From: Bacillota bacterium
Lineage (GTDB): Bacteria; Bacillota_I; Bacilli_A; Erysipelotrichales; Erysipelotrichaceae
Direction: 5' to 3'
Assembly: GCA_023388535.1 (NCBI GenBank)
Contig: JAEWFZ010000047.1
Location: 1 to 35,400 of the forward strand
DNA length: 35,400 bases
Shown: piece by piece, positions 7,102 through 14,888 of the stretch
Position numbering within the stretch: position 1 is the first letter of the stretch
Layout: each line of letters starts with the position of its first letter
The notes under the pieces: model-generated
The model's database searches: none
Seen by the model: only the letters and a program-made list of their open reading frames with translations
Told to the model about the DNA's origin: nothing
Translations under genes and position numbers: made by a program

Positions 7102-7918
7102 TCTGCTACAATACGACTTCATGATTTATGCCTTAATTGCGGGTCTGGCCATTTCCGTTAGTGCCTCCTTATTAGGAGTTGGTTTAGTGTTGAGAAAAAC
7201 AAGCTTAATTGGAGATGGATTGTCCCATGTTGCTTTTGGGGCTATGGCTATTGGCTTGGCATTAGGAACACAGCCTTTGATTTTTTCTTTAATCGTTGTT
7301 GTCTTTTCTGCTTTTTTAATTTTAAAATTATCCCAATCTTCCAATATTAGTGGAGATGCTATTATTGCGGTTTTATCAACCACTTCCTTAGCTTTAGGTA
7401 TGGTTGTTTTGAATCGCTTTAATATTCAATCGGATTTAAATAGCGCTTTATTTGGCTCGCTTTTAGGGCTTGATTTACAAGAAGTAATCTTGTCGGTTGT
7501 CGTCGCCTTAATTGTTTTAATTGCCTATACGTTAATGTATCAACGTTTATTTGTCATGATTTTTGACGAACCCTTCGCAAAGACTTCAGGTTTGAATACC
7601 GATCTTTATCAAACTATGATTGCGTTGTTAACGGCTTTGACGATTGTTGTTGGGATGCGTTTAATGGGGGCTTTGTTGGTTTCCGGTTTGATTGTTTTTC
7701 CAGTATTATCAGCGATGCGTTTAACCCGTTCTTTTAAGGCGGTAACTATTAGCGCTGTAATCATTTCGGTGCTTTCGATGATTGTAGGGTTGAGTGCTTC
7801 GGTACAGTTTAACACGCCTACTGGAGCCAGTATCATATTGGTAAACGCGCTTGTCTTTGCATTAAGTTTAATTTATAGTGGCATAGTAAAAACAACGCAT
7901 AAGAAGGAGAACCTATGA
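7094..7918 (+). CDS. znuB: Zinc ABC transporter permease
   Basis: A 274-residue ABC-3 family membrane permease with about eight or nine hydrophobic helices. Family marks include the early SLLGVGLVLRKTSLIGDGLSH region and VGMRLMGALLVSGLIVFPV near residues 180-200. It forms the channel through which zinc passes from ZnuA, driven by ZnuC. The start overlaps znuC and follows AAAGGA. The stop overlaps the next gene by four bases. Confidence 0.94.
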   Translation: MLDLLQYDFMIYALIAGLAISVSASLLGVGLVLRKTSLIGDGLSHVAFGAMAIGLALGTQPLIFSLIVVVFSAFLILKLSQSSNISGDAIIAVLSTTSLALGMVVLNRFNIQSDLNSALFGSLLGLDLQEVILSVVVALIVLIAYTLMYQRLFVMIFDEPFAKTSGLNTDLYQTMIALLTALTIVVGMRLMGALLVSGLIVFPVLSAMRLTRSFKAVTISAVIISVLSMIVGLSASVQFNTPTGASIILVNALVFALSLIYSGIVKTTHKKENL

Positions 7919-8349
7919 TTCATATCGCAAGCTATATTGATGCTGACTTTATCGCCCGCTTAATAAGAGATGAACTTGGATATACTGAAACGACCGCAGA
8001 GATTGTTGAAAAGAATTTAGATATGATTATCAAAGATCCTCATCAAGTGGTTTTAGTCATCGATGATGAGGTAGGGTTTATTCATGTTCAATTGGTCGAT
8101 TCACTATATTCAGAACCCTCCGCAAGAATCATTAGTTTTGCGGTCGATGGTAAGTTTCAAGGCCAAGGATTTGGTAAAAAGTTACTACAAGCGGCTGAAG
8201 ATTGGGTAAAAGAACAAGGTCGTGATTTTATCATTCTCAGCTCAAGTACGTATCGCCACGCGTCGCATCGCTTTTACGAAAAACAAGCCTATCAAGCGAC
8301 CCGCCAACAGAAGTTATTTGTAAAAAAGATATCAATAAAGGGCAACTAA
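7915..8349 (+). CDS. GNAT-family N-acetyltransferase
   Basis: A 144-residue soluble protein with the acetyl-CoA pyrophosphate loop QGQGFGKKLL (82-91) and the C-terminal SHRFYEKQAYQ segment of Gcn5-related acetyltransferases. The acceptor is unknown; single-domain GNATs of this type modify small molecules or protein amino termini. Its ATG overlaps the znuB TGA, and it follows GAAGGAG, so it is a translationally coupled fifth gene of the zinc operon. That placement suggests Zur control, though a link to zinc biology is only an inference. Confidence 0.85.
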   Translation: MIHIASYIDADFIARLIRDELGYTETTAEIVEKNLDMIIKDPHQVVLVIDDEVGFIHVQLVDSLYSEPSARIISFAVDGKFQGQGFGKKLLQAAEDWVKEQGRDFIILSSSTYRHASHRFYEKQAYQATRQQKLFVKKISIKGN

Positions 8350-8367
8350 CCATTTCTTTAGTCAACA

Positions 8368-8430
8368 ACTAAATCCTTTAGTACAAATAGACAGAGACTA
8401 TTTCCTTAATTATCGTGGATTTAGTCCTTT
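8368..8430 (+). terminator. Nested inverted repeats closing the zinc operon
   Basis: ACTAAATCC (8368-8376) and GGATTTAGT (8417-8425) pair perfectly over 9 bp, and the 40-nt interval holds a second stem AAATAG/CTATTT (8385-8403). CCTTTTATT follows. It can act as a weak terminator; the T-run is short. Confidence 0.45.
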
Positions 8431-8449
8431 TATTATCTGAAACTAATCA

Positions 8450-8458
8450 TGATATAAT
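8450..8458 (+). promoter_or_regulatory. Extended -10 promoter of mutS-mutL-miaA
   Basis: TGATATAAT provides the TGn extension plus a consensus -10 box (8453-8458). No good -35 hexamer lies at 16-18 nt. The likely start point is about 8465, 15 nt before the mutS ATG. Confidence 0.6.
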
Positions 8459-8479
8459 TAGCATCTAAGGACGGTAGTT

Positions 8480-10933
8480 ATGGACAATCTTTCACCAATG
8501 ATTAAACAATATCTTGAAATGAAAAAGCAAAGTAGCGATGCCCTACTCTTTTTTCGTTTAGGTGATTTTTATGAACTCTTTTTTGAAGACGCGAAAGTCG
8601 TTTCCAAAGAACTAGAACTGGTTTTAACTTCAAGAGCCGCCGGGGGTAACCAAAAAGCACCGATGTGTGGGGTGCCTCATCATGCGGCGGGAAATTACAT
8701 CCAAAGACTCATAGGAAAAGGCTATAAAGTCGCTATCGCTGAACAAGTGGAAGATCCCGCTACCGCTAAAGGTCTGGTAAAGCGTGAGATTGTACGTATT
8801 ATAACGCCCGGAACAAATATCGACATGGACGAAAATATGATCGCTAAACTTGCCTCAATCGATCATGATTTACTCTATTATGAAATAGCTATTTTTGACA
8901 TTTCCAATAATCAAACTGAGACGTTACGAATTGAAAAAGATGACACTTACATGTTGTTAACGCTCTTAAGCAAAGGAATAAGTGAGGTAATCGTGCCGAA
9001 TCAAGCTTTGTTTGATTTAATTAAAGCTAAATCCGATTTCACGGTTAGCTTATTTCAACCAGTCTTAGCCAAACGGCTATCTTTAGAACAACAAGTCTAC
9101 CAACGACTCAAAGAATATTTGACCTATACCCAAAAACAAACCGTCGAAACTACCAGCACAACAACTAACAAACATATGATTTTAGACTACAATGCGATTA
9201 CTAATTTAGAATTAGTATCTTCTTTACGAACCAAGGAACGTTCTAATAGCTTGTGGGGGTTTTTAGACTATTGTAAAACTTCAATGGGATCTCGATTGCT
9301 TAACCAATGGATCAAGGAACCACTTTTTGAGTTGGAGGCGATTTTAAATCGACAAGAACAAGTTGAATTTTTTATAGACAATTTTATCATCAAAGCTCAG
9401 TTAGAAGAACAATTGAAAAAAGTCTATGATGTCGAACGTCTTAGTACGAAACTATCACTATCTCGTGTTACGACGCAAGATTTGGTGCGTCTAAGAACAT
9501 CGTTAAGAGCCGCAAAAACCATTTCAACAATAATTGATATTGAAGACTATCAAATATTGGGATCTAGTGATTTAGTTTTAGAAGAATTAGAAGCTGTTTT
9601 ACAGGAAGAACCACCGCTTTTAATAAAAGACGGGTATACCATTAATCCGGGGGTAAACGCTGAGTTGGATGAACTACGCGATTTAACCGAACACCACCAA
9701 GAACGACTTTTAGCCTATGAACAAGCCCAACGCGATCTCACCGGTATTAAAAACCTAAAAGTGGGTTATTCGAGAAGTTTTGGCTATTATTTAGAAGTTA
9801 CCAAGGGCCAAGTGGATATGGTCAAGGAAGAATATGGCTATATTCGTCGACAAACTTTAACCAACGCCCAGCGCTATACCAGTATTGAATTAAAAGAATT
9901 AGAAGTTAAACTTGAGAATGCTGCGCAGCGGATATTGGTAATTGAACAAGAATTATTTAATGCTTTGGTTGAAGATTTAAAACCACAGGTAGCCTTACTC
10001 TATAAAATAGCCAGCGCTTTAGCGAGTCTTGATGTAATATTAAGTTTTGCTGAGGTTAGTGCACAAGGCGGTTATGTTAAACCTCTATTTAATAGAGATG
10101 GCTTATTTAAAGTAGAACAAAGCACTCATCCAATTTTAGAAACTACCCTTAAATCTCATCAAGTCATCGCCAACGATATCATCATAGAACCCGAATCACC
10201 AATTATCATTTTAACCGGCCCTAATATGGGTGGAAAATCGACGATAATGAGACAAATTGCTTTGATCAGCATTATGGCTCAGATGGGGATGTATGTAAAA
10301 GCTAAATTTGCTAATTTACCAATCTACGATCGCATCCTTACCCGCATGGGCGCCAGCGATGATATCTTATTAGGACAATCAACCTTCATGATTGAAATGG
10401 CGGAAGCCAATCAAGCGATTCGACAAGCGACAAAAGACTCATTAATTCTTTTCGATGAGTTGGGGCGGGGAACCTCAACCTATGATGGTATGAGTATTGC
10501 TAGAGCCATCTTGGTATATTTAAGTGAAAATAGTGAAGCGACCATCTTTTTCTCGACCCATTACCACGAATTGACAGATTTAGCGGAAACGTATCCGAAA
10601 ATAATCAATAAACAAGTGGCGGTTCATGAAGAAAAGGATCGGATTACCTTCTTATATCAGTTAATCGATGGGGCTACCGATCGTTCCTACGGAATCCATG
10701 TAGCCAAATTAGCGGATTTACCTCTTGATGTCATCCATTTAGCCAATCAAAATCTTAAAGGTTATTTACATAATGGCTTAAAACTACCGGAAGTGTTAAC
10801 GATTAACGAAGCCTCAGCGACCGTAATGGATTTAGCGCAATTGGATATAGAAACACTATCCCCTTTAGAAGCCTTGAACCAACTTGATCAATTAATAAAG
10901 CAGGCTAAGGAGGAACTTGATGAACAAGATTAA
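8480..10933 (+). CDS. mutS: DNA mismatch repair protein MutS
   Basis: The mismatch-recognition ATPase (817 residues). The mismatch-binding Phe-x-Glu motif is F30-Y31-E32 in GDFYELF. Core and clamp domains follow, then the ATPase with Walker A GPNMGGKST (580-588), the DELGRGTSTYDG Walker B/signature region and STHYHEL. It is some 40 residues shorter than the Escherichia coli and Bacillus proteins, yet all motifs and the usual C-terminal end (SPLEALNQL) are present. AAGGACGG precedes the ATG. The last 14 bases overlap mutL, so the two are translationally coupled. Confidence 0.97.
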   Translation: MDNLSPMIKQYLEMKKQSSDALLFFRLGDFYELFFEDAKVVSKELELVLTSRAAGGNQKAPMCGVPHHAAGNYIQRLIGKGYKVAIAEQVEDPATAKGLVKREIVRIITPGTNIDMDENMIAKLASIDHDLLYYEIAIFDISNNQTETLRIEKDDTYMLLTLLSKGISEVIVPNQALFDLIKAKSDFTVSLFQPVLAKRLSLEQQVYQRLKEYLTYTQKQTVETTSTTTNKHMILDYNAITNLELVSSLRTKERSNSLWGFLDYCKTSMGSRLLNQWIKEPLFELEAILNRQEQVEFFIDNFIIKAQLEEQLKKVYDVERLSTKLSLSRVTTQDLVRLRTSLRAAKTISTIIDIEDYQILGSSDLVLEELEAVLQEEPPLLIKDGYTINPGVNAELDELRDLTEHHQERLLAYEQAQRDLTGIKNLKVGYSRSFGYYLEVTKGQVDMVKEEYGYIRRQTLTNAQRYTSIELKELEVKLENAAQRILVIEQELFNALVEDLKPQVALLYKIASALASLDVILSFAEVSAQGGYVKPLFNRDGLFKVEQSTHPILETTLKSHQVIANDIIIEPESPIIILTGPNMGGKSTIMRQIALISIMAQMGMYVKAKFANLPIYDRILTRMGASDDILLGQSTFMIEMAEANQAIRQATKDSLILFDELGRGTSTYDGMSIARAILVYLSENSEATIFFSTHYHELTDLAETYPKIINKQVAVHEEKDRITFLYQLIDGATDRSYGIHVAKLADLPLDVIHLANQNLKGYLHNGLKLPEVLTINEASATVMDLAQLDIETLSPLEALNQLDQLIKQAKEELDEQD

Positions 10934-12632
10934 ACCCCTCAGCGAACAATTAACCAATATGATAGCGGCCGGCGAAGTTGTCGAACGACCATCCGCTGTG
11001 TTAAAAGAGCTTATTGAAAATAGTATCGACGCTCAGGCCAGCAAAATTGAAGTTGAAATAAAAAATGGTGGTTTAGATTTAATCAGCGTCATCGATGATG
11101 GCATCGGTATCGCTAAGGAAGATATTCCACTGGCGTTTTTACGCCACGCAACCTCAAAAATTTTTGAGGAACGTGACTTAATGAATTTAACAAGTCTTGG
11201 TTTTCGCGGTGAAGCGTTACCTAGTATCGCTAGCGTTAGTCAATTAGAACTTATTTCTAGAACCGCTGATAATATTGGCTATTCTTACAAAGTAGCTTTT
11301 GGTGAAGTCGTTCATTTTGAGCCAATCCAAGCAAATCCAGGAACCAGTATTCAAGTAAGTGGGCTTTTTTACAAGCAACCAGCACGGTTGAAATATTTGA
11401 AAAATCCAAGAACCGAAAGCGCTCAATGCCTATCCTTAGTTCAAAGTTTTGCTTTGGGAAATCCAGGGATCGCTTTTTCTTATAAAAGCGATGATAGAGA
11501 AGTTTTCAAAACTACTGGATCCAATAACATCGCTCAAATCGTTTATCAAATTTATGGTTATGAAGTCAGTAAGGCAGCTATTTTATTTGAAGCGAAGAGT
11601 TTTGATTTTGAAATTTCTGGGATGTATGTCGCACCGACCATACAACGGGCGTCTCGAAACTACCTTCATCTCTTTTTAAATGGACGAATGATTCGTTATT
11701 ACAAATTATCCCAGAGTATTTTTGAAGTGTTTCATCGCTATATGCCAAGCGATCGTTTTCCGATTATGGTGTTATATGTCAAAAGTGATCCGCATTTAGT
11801 AGATGTCAACGTCCACCCTTCTAAATGGGAAATTCGTTTATCGAATGAACTTCAACTTCTAGATTTAGTGAGTGCTACGCTTAGAGATTCTTTAGTTCAA
11901 AACATGGGAGCTAAACAGGTTAGACCGAGCATCGCTAGTAGACCTTCATTGGAACAAACCTTAGATTTATCTCAAAAACCTCAAGATATAGAACTGGAAA
12001 CGACCACTTGGGAGTATTTTGATGAGGTACAAACAGATTCTGTAATAACTACAACACCAACCCCGATGATACGAGCTATCGGACAGCATCATGGTAATGT
12101 GATCGTGGCTGAAGATGATGATAATTTATACTTATTTGATCAACACGCTGCCATGGAGCGAGTGCAGTATGAAAAGATAATTAAGCAATTTGATAACCAT
12201 AACTATCATAGTCAAACACTTTTATTGCCGATTGTTTTAAAAAACCAACAAGCTATTCTATCCGATTGGGATAAGTATGAAAGACTGTTGAAGGAATTTG
12301 GACTTATTTTGGAGCAATTCGATGATCATAGTTTAATTTTAAGAGAAGTCCCCTCTTGGCTTGTGGTTAGTGATACGGAGAATTTCATGTATAGTTTGCT
12401 AGATCTCTTATTGGAAACCAGAGAATTGTCGGTTTCCCAGTTTTTAAAGGATAAGATAGCAACAATGGCTTGTCATAGTAGTATCCGATTTAATGAAATT
12501 TTAAACTTAGATCAAATGAATCGTCTTATTCAAGATTTATTAGCTTGTGAGAATCCTTATAATTGTCCACATGGTCGTCCTACTTTTGTTCGATTAAACG
12601 CAAAAGAACTTTTAAAGGAATTTGGACGATGA
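10920..12632 (+). CDS. mutL: DNA mismatch repair protein MutL (endonuclease type)
   Basis: A GHKL ATPase of 570 residues that couples mismatch recognition by MutS to strand removal. The N-terminus has ERPSAVLKELIENSIDA, HATSKI and GFRGEAL. The C-terminal domain keeps the nicking site: DQHAAMERVQYE (from about residue 407, the DQHAx2Ex4E metal motif), ACHSS (about 517) and CPHGRP (about 549). This marks the self-nicking MutL of bacteria without MutH. The ATG at 10920 is chosen over an adjacent TTG because AAGGAGG lies at the right distance. It is compact compared with Bacillus MutL (627). Stop overlaps miaA by ATGA. Confidence 0.97.
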   Translation: MNKIKPLSEQLTNMIAAGEVVERPSAVLKELIENSIDAQASKIEVEIKNGGLDLISVIDDGIGIAKEDIPLAFLRHATSKIFEERDLMNLTSLGFRGEALPSIASVSQLELISRTADNIGYSYKVAFGEVVHFEPIQANPGTSIQVSGLFYKQPARLKYLKNPRTESAQCLSLVQSFALGNPGIAFSYKSDDREVFKTTGSNNIAQIVYQIYGYEVSKAAILFEAKSFDFEISGMYVAPTIQRASRNYLHLFLNGRMIRYYKLSQSIFEVFHRYMPSDRFPIMVLYVKSDPHLVDVNVHPSKWEIRLSNELQLLDLVSATLRDSLVQNMGAKQVRPSIASRPSLEQTLDLSQKPQDIELETTTWEYFDEVQTDSVITTTPTPMIRAIGQHHGNVIVAEDDDNLYLFDQHAAMERVQYEKIIKQFDNHNYHSQTLLLPIVLKNQQAILSDWDKYERLLKEFGLILEQFDDHSLILREVPSWLVVSDTENFMYSLLDLLLETRELSVSQFLKDKIATMACHSSIRFNEILNLDQMNRLIQDLLACENPYNCPHGRPTFVRLNAKELLKEFGR

Positions 12633-13522
12633 AGGTATTGGTTATTATGGGGGCTACCGCCACCGGTAAATCAGCATTGGGAGTAAAATTAGCTAAGCAG
12701 TTTAATGGTGAAATTATCTCAGCGGATTCGATTCAAGTTTATAAGGAACTTAATATCGGCTCCGCTAAAATCAGTCAAGAAGAAATGGAGGGTATCGTTC
12801 ATCATTGGATTTCCATTAAATCTTTAGAGGAAAGTTCTTCGGTGGCTGATTTTCAAAGAGAAGCAAGAGTACTTATTAAGGAAATAAGCGAACGCGGCAA
12901 ACTTCCTATTGTAGTTGGTGGAACGGGCTTATATATAAAGGCTTTATTGTACGATTATCAATTCAAGCTCGATGAAAAGGAATCGATTGATTTATCAAGC
13001 TACAGCAATCAAGAGCTCTATGACAAACTTAAACAACTAGATCCTAAACAAGCGGATAAAATTCATGTCAATAACCGAAAACGTCTAGAACGCTTTTTCC
13101 AGTTATACCACCAACAGGGAAAGACTAGAAGCGAGCTACTAAAGCAACAAAAAGACCATCCTTTATACGATGGGAAGATTTTCTATTTAACCGGTCCACG
13201 TGACTGGCTTAGAAATCGCTTTAATCAGCGGATAGAGAAGATGATTGACTTAGGTTTAGAAGAAGAAGTCTATCAAGTCAGCCAACAAGGTAGTGATTTT
13301 AGTCCGGTTGGTTTATCCGCTATTGGTTATCGTCAATGGGAGCCTTATTTTAAAAAGGAAATAAGTATTGAAGAAGTGATTCGTCGTATAGAGATTGCTA
13401 CTGCACAGTTTTCAAAACGGCAGATGACCTGGTTTAGAAACCAATTACAAGGAACCATAATTGATGTAAGTCAAGAGAATCCTTATCCGGTGGTGGCTCA
13501 AGAAGTTTCATCATGGATTTGA
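12629..13522 (+). CDS. miaA: tRNA dimethylallyltransferase
   Basis: Transfers a dimethylallyl group to N6 of adenosine-37 in tRNAs reading UNN codons. A P-loop GATATGKS (8-15), SADSIQVYKELNIGSAK, the HHWISI segment (usually HHLID) and VVGGTGLYIKALL identify it; 297 residues is close to the family length of about 300-310. The start overlaps the mutL stop (ATGA) with AAAGGAA upstream; a longer frame 22 codons upstream lies inside mutL. The mutS-mutL-miaA order is common in Bacillota. Confidence 0.95.
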   Translation: MKVLVIMGATATGKSALGVKLAKQFNGEIISADSIQVYKELNIGSAKISQEEMEGIVHHWISIKSLEESSSVADFQREARVLIKEISERGKLPIVVGGTGLYIKALLYDYQFKLDEKESIDLSSYSNQELYDKLKQLDPKQADKIHVNNRKRLERFFQLYHQQGKTRSELLKQQKDHPLYDGKIFYLTGPRDWLRNRFNQRIEKMIDLGLEEEVYQVSQQGSDFSPVGLSAIGYRQWEPYFKKEISIEEVIRRIEIATAQFSKRQMTWFRNQLQGTIIDVSQENPYPVVAQEVSSWI

Positions 13523-13584
13523 AGAGTTGATGATAATATGATGATCTTTGTAAACAGGTTCAATCATAAATATCTTTTTAACTT

Positions 13585-13593
13585 TGATATAAT
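13585..13593 (+). promoter_or_regulatory. Extended -10 promoter of tcdA-msrA
   Basis: TGATATAAT again gives TGn plus a consensus -10 box (13588-13593) without a clear -35. The leader to the tcdA ATG is about 87 nt and contains the inverted repeat at 13615-13654. Confidence 0.55.
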
Positions 13594-13614
13594 AGAAATT
13601 AAGAAATGAGAGGA

Positions 13615-13654
13615 TTTGTCTAAATTTGATTGCAATTAATCTTAGCTAGACAAA
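13615..13654 (+). repeat. 8-bp inverted repeat in the tcdA leader
   Basis: TTTGTCTA (13615-13622) and TAGACAAA (13647-13654) are perfect complements separated by 24 nt. No T-run follows, so it is not a terminator. It may be a leader hairpin or a protein-binding site. Confidence 0.4.
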
Positions 13655-13686
13655 ACTTATCAGCTTGTTTCTCAGGAGGTTTTATT

Positions 13687-14373
13687 ATGGATTTAAAATT
13701 TGAGCGAATTGAACCTTTATTTAAGGAAGCCTTCCCATATCTTCAACAACAACGTGTGGCGGTCGTTGGCCTTGGTGGTGTTGGCGGCATTTGTGCAGAA
13801 GCCTTAGTTCGATCGGGAATATCAAAACTAGTCATCGTTGATTTTGATAAGATTGAAGAAAGTAATATCAACCGACAAAATGTAGCCTTAGTTAGTACCC
13901 TTGGACAATTAAAAAGCGAGGTATTAGCTAAACGTTTATACGATATCAATCCCAATCTTAAGCTAAGAGTACACTCGGTATTTCTTAATAAAGCCAATGT
14001 TGAAGCTATTTTAGGAGATTGTGTTGCTGTGGTTGATGCGATTGATAATGTCAAAGCTAAAATGGAATTGATTTCCTATGCGGTCAATGCCAACAAAGTA
14101 TTTATATCTTCGATGGGTATGGGCAATCGTCTTGATCCAACTAAGCTAGAAGTTTCTACCATAAGTAAAACCTACAACGACCCTTTTGCGAAACAGATTC
14201 GGTTAAAAAGCAAAGAACTTGGTCTAAAAGACTATAAAGTCGTCTTCTCGAGTGAGTTACCAAAAAAGGATAGTGAAGTATTAACTTCCTTTATGCCCGT
14301 TACCTCAACCGCTGGTTTAATCTTGGCGGCTGAAATAATCTCGGATTTAGTACGGAGGAATGAAGATGAATAA
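13687..14373 (+). CDS. tcdA: tRNA threonylcarbamoyladenosine dehydratase (ThiF/E1-like)
   Basis: A 228-residue E1-like adenylating enzyme. The nucleotide loop GLGGVGG (28-34), the acidic VDFD (51-54) and the SNINRQ arch (59-64) are the TcdA/CsdL pattern; the later DAIDNVKAKMELI matches the family. TcdA cyclises t6A37 of tRNA to ct6A using ATP. No ubiquitin-like protein or thiamine gene is nearby, which argues against ThiF or MoeB. The ATG at 13687 follows CAGGAGG; a longer frame upstream lacks such a site. Overlaps msrA by 8 bp. Like miaA upstream, it modifies position 37 of tRNA. Confidence 0.88.
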   Translation: MDLKFERIEPLFKEAFPYLQQQRVAVVGLGGVGGICAEALVRSGISKLVIVDFDKIEESNINRQNVALVSTLGQLKSEVLAKRLYDINPNLKLRVHSVFLNKANVEAILGDCVAVVDAIDNVKAKMELISYAVNANKVFISSMGMGNRLDPTKLEVSTISKTYNDPFAKQIRLKSKELGLKDYKVVFSSELPKKDSEVLTSFMPVTSTAGLILAAEIISDLVRRNEDE

Positions 14374-14854
14374 AGAAATCGTCTTAGCGGGCGGCTGTTT
14401 CTGGGGCGTTCAAGAGTTTTTTAGACGCGCCGGTACGGTATCTCAAGTTTCTGGGTATAGTCAAGGTCATGTGATTAATCCTAGTTACCAGCAAGTGTGT
14501 ACTCAAGAAACGGGGCATGCGGAAGTCGTTAAAATAACCTATGATCCAAATCAGATTACTCTAGAACGAATTCTAGAGTTGTACTTTAGAATCATCGATC
14601 CAACCTTGCTAAACCAGCAAGGCAACGATAAAGGAACCCAGTATCGAACCGGTATTTATTATGTCGATCAAGAGGATGAAGGGATTATTCGAAAGGCTTT
14701 AGCAAACGAGCAAGCCAAATATCGAAAACCTTTAGTGGTTGAGGTAGAACCTCTTAAGAACTTTAGTGAAGCAGAATCTTACCATCAAGATTATCTGGTT
14801 AAGAACCCACGTGGTTATTGTCATATAGATATGAGTTTGTTAGATAAAGACTAG
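14366..14854 (+). CDS. msrA: Peptide methionine sulfoxide reductase A
   Basis: Reduces the S-epimer of methionine sulfoxide in proteins. The catalytic Cys11 sits in GGCFWG; GYSQGHVINPSYQQVCTQETGHAEVV and the later YHQDYL are typical. The 162 residues fit a single-domain MsrA without fused MsrB. The ATG at 14366 is preferred to one at 14360, because GGAGG (14354-14358) is too close to the latter. Overlaps tcdA, so translationally coupled. Possible resolving Cys in RGYCHID near the C-terminus. Confidence 0.95.
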   Translation: MNKEIVLAGGCFWGVQEFFRRAGTVSQVSGYSQGHVINPSYQQVCTQETGHAEVVKITYDPNQITLERILELYFRIIDPTLLNQQGNDKGTQYRTGIYYVDQEDEGIIRKALANEQAKYRKPLVVEVEPLKNFSEAESYHQDYLVKNPRGYCHIDMSLLDKD

Positions 14855-14865
14855 TATTGTAATAT
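14837..14865 (+). promoter_or_regulatory. Possible promoter of the LicR-type regulator
   Basis: TTGTTA (14837-14842) and TAATAT (14860-14865) are 17 nt apart, overlapping the end of msrA. Confidence 0.4.
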
Positions 14866-14888
14866 ATAGTAAAGTTATCAAGAAAGAA

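Noticed and set aside
13687..14373. ThiF or MoeB (sulfur carrier activating enzyme)
   Set aside because: No thiamine, molybdopterin or sulfur-carrier gene is nearby and the sequence follows the TcdA pattern.
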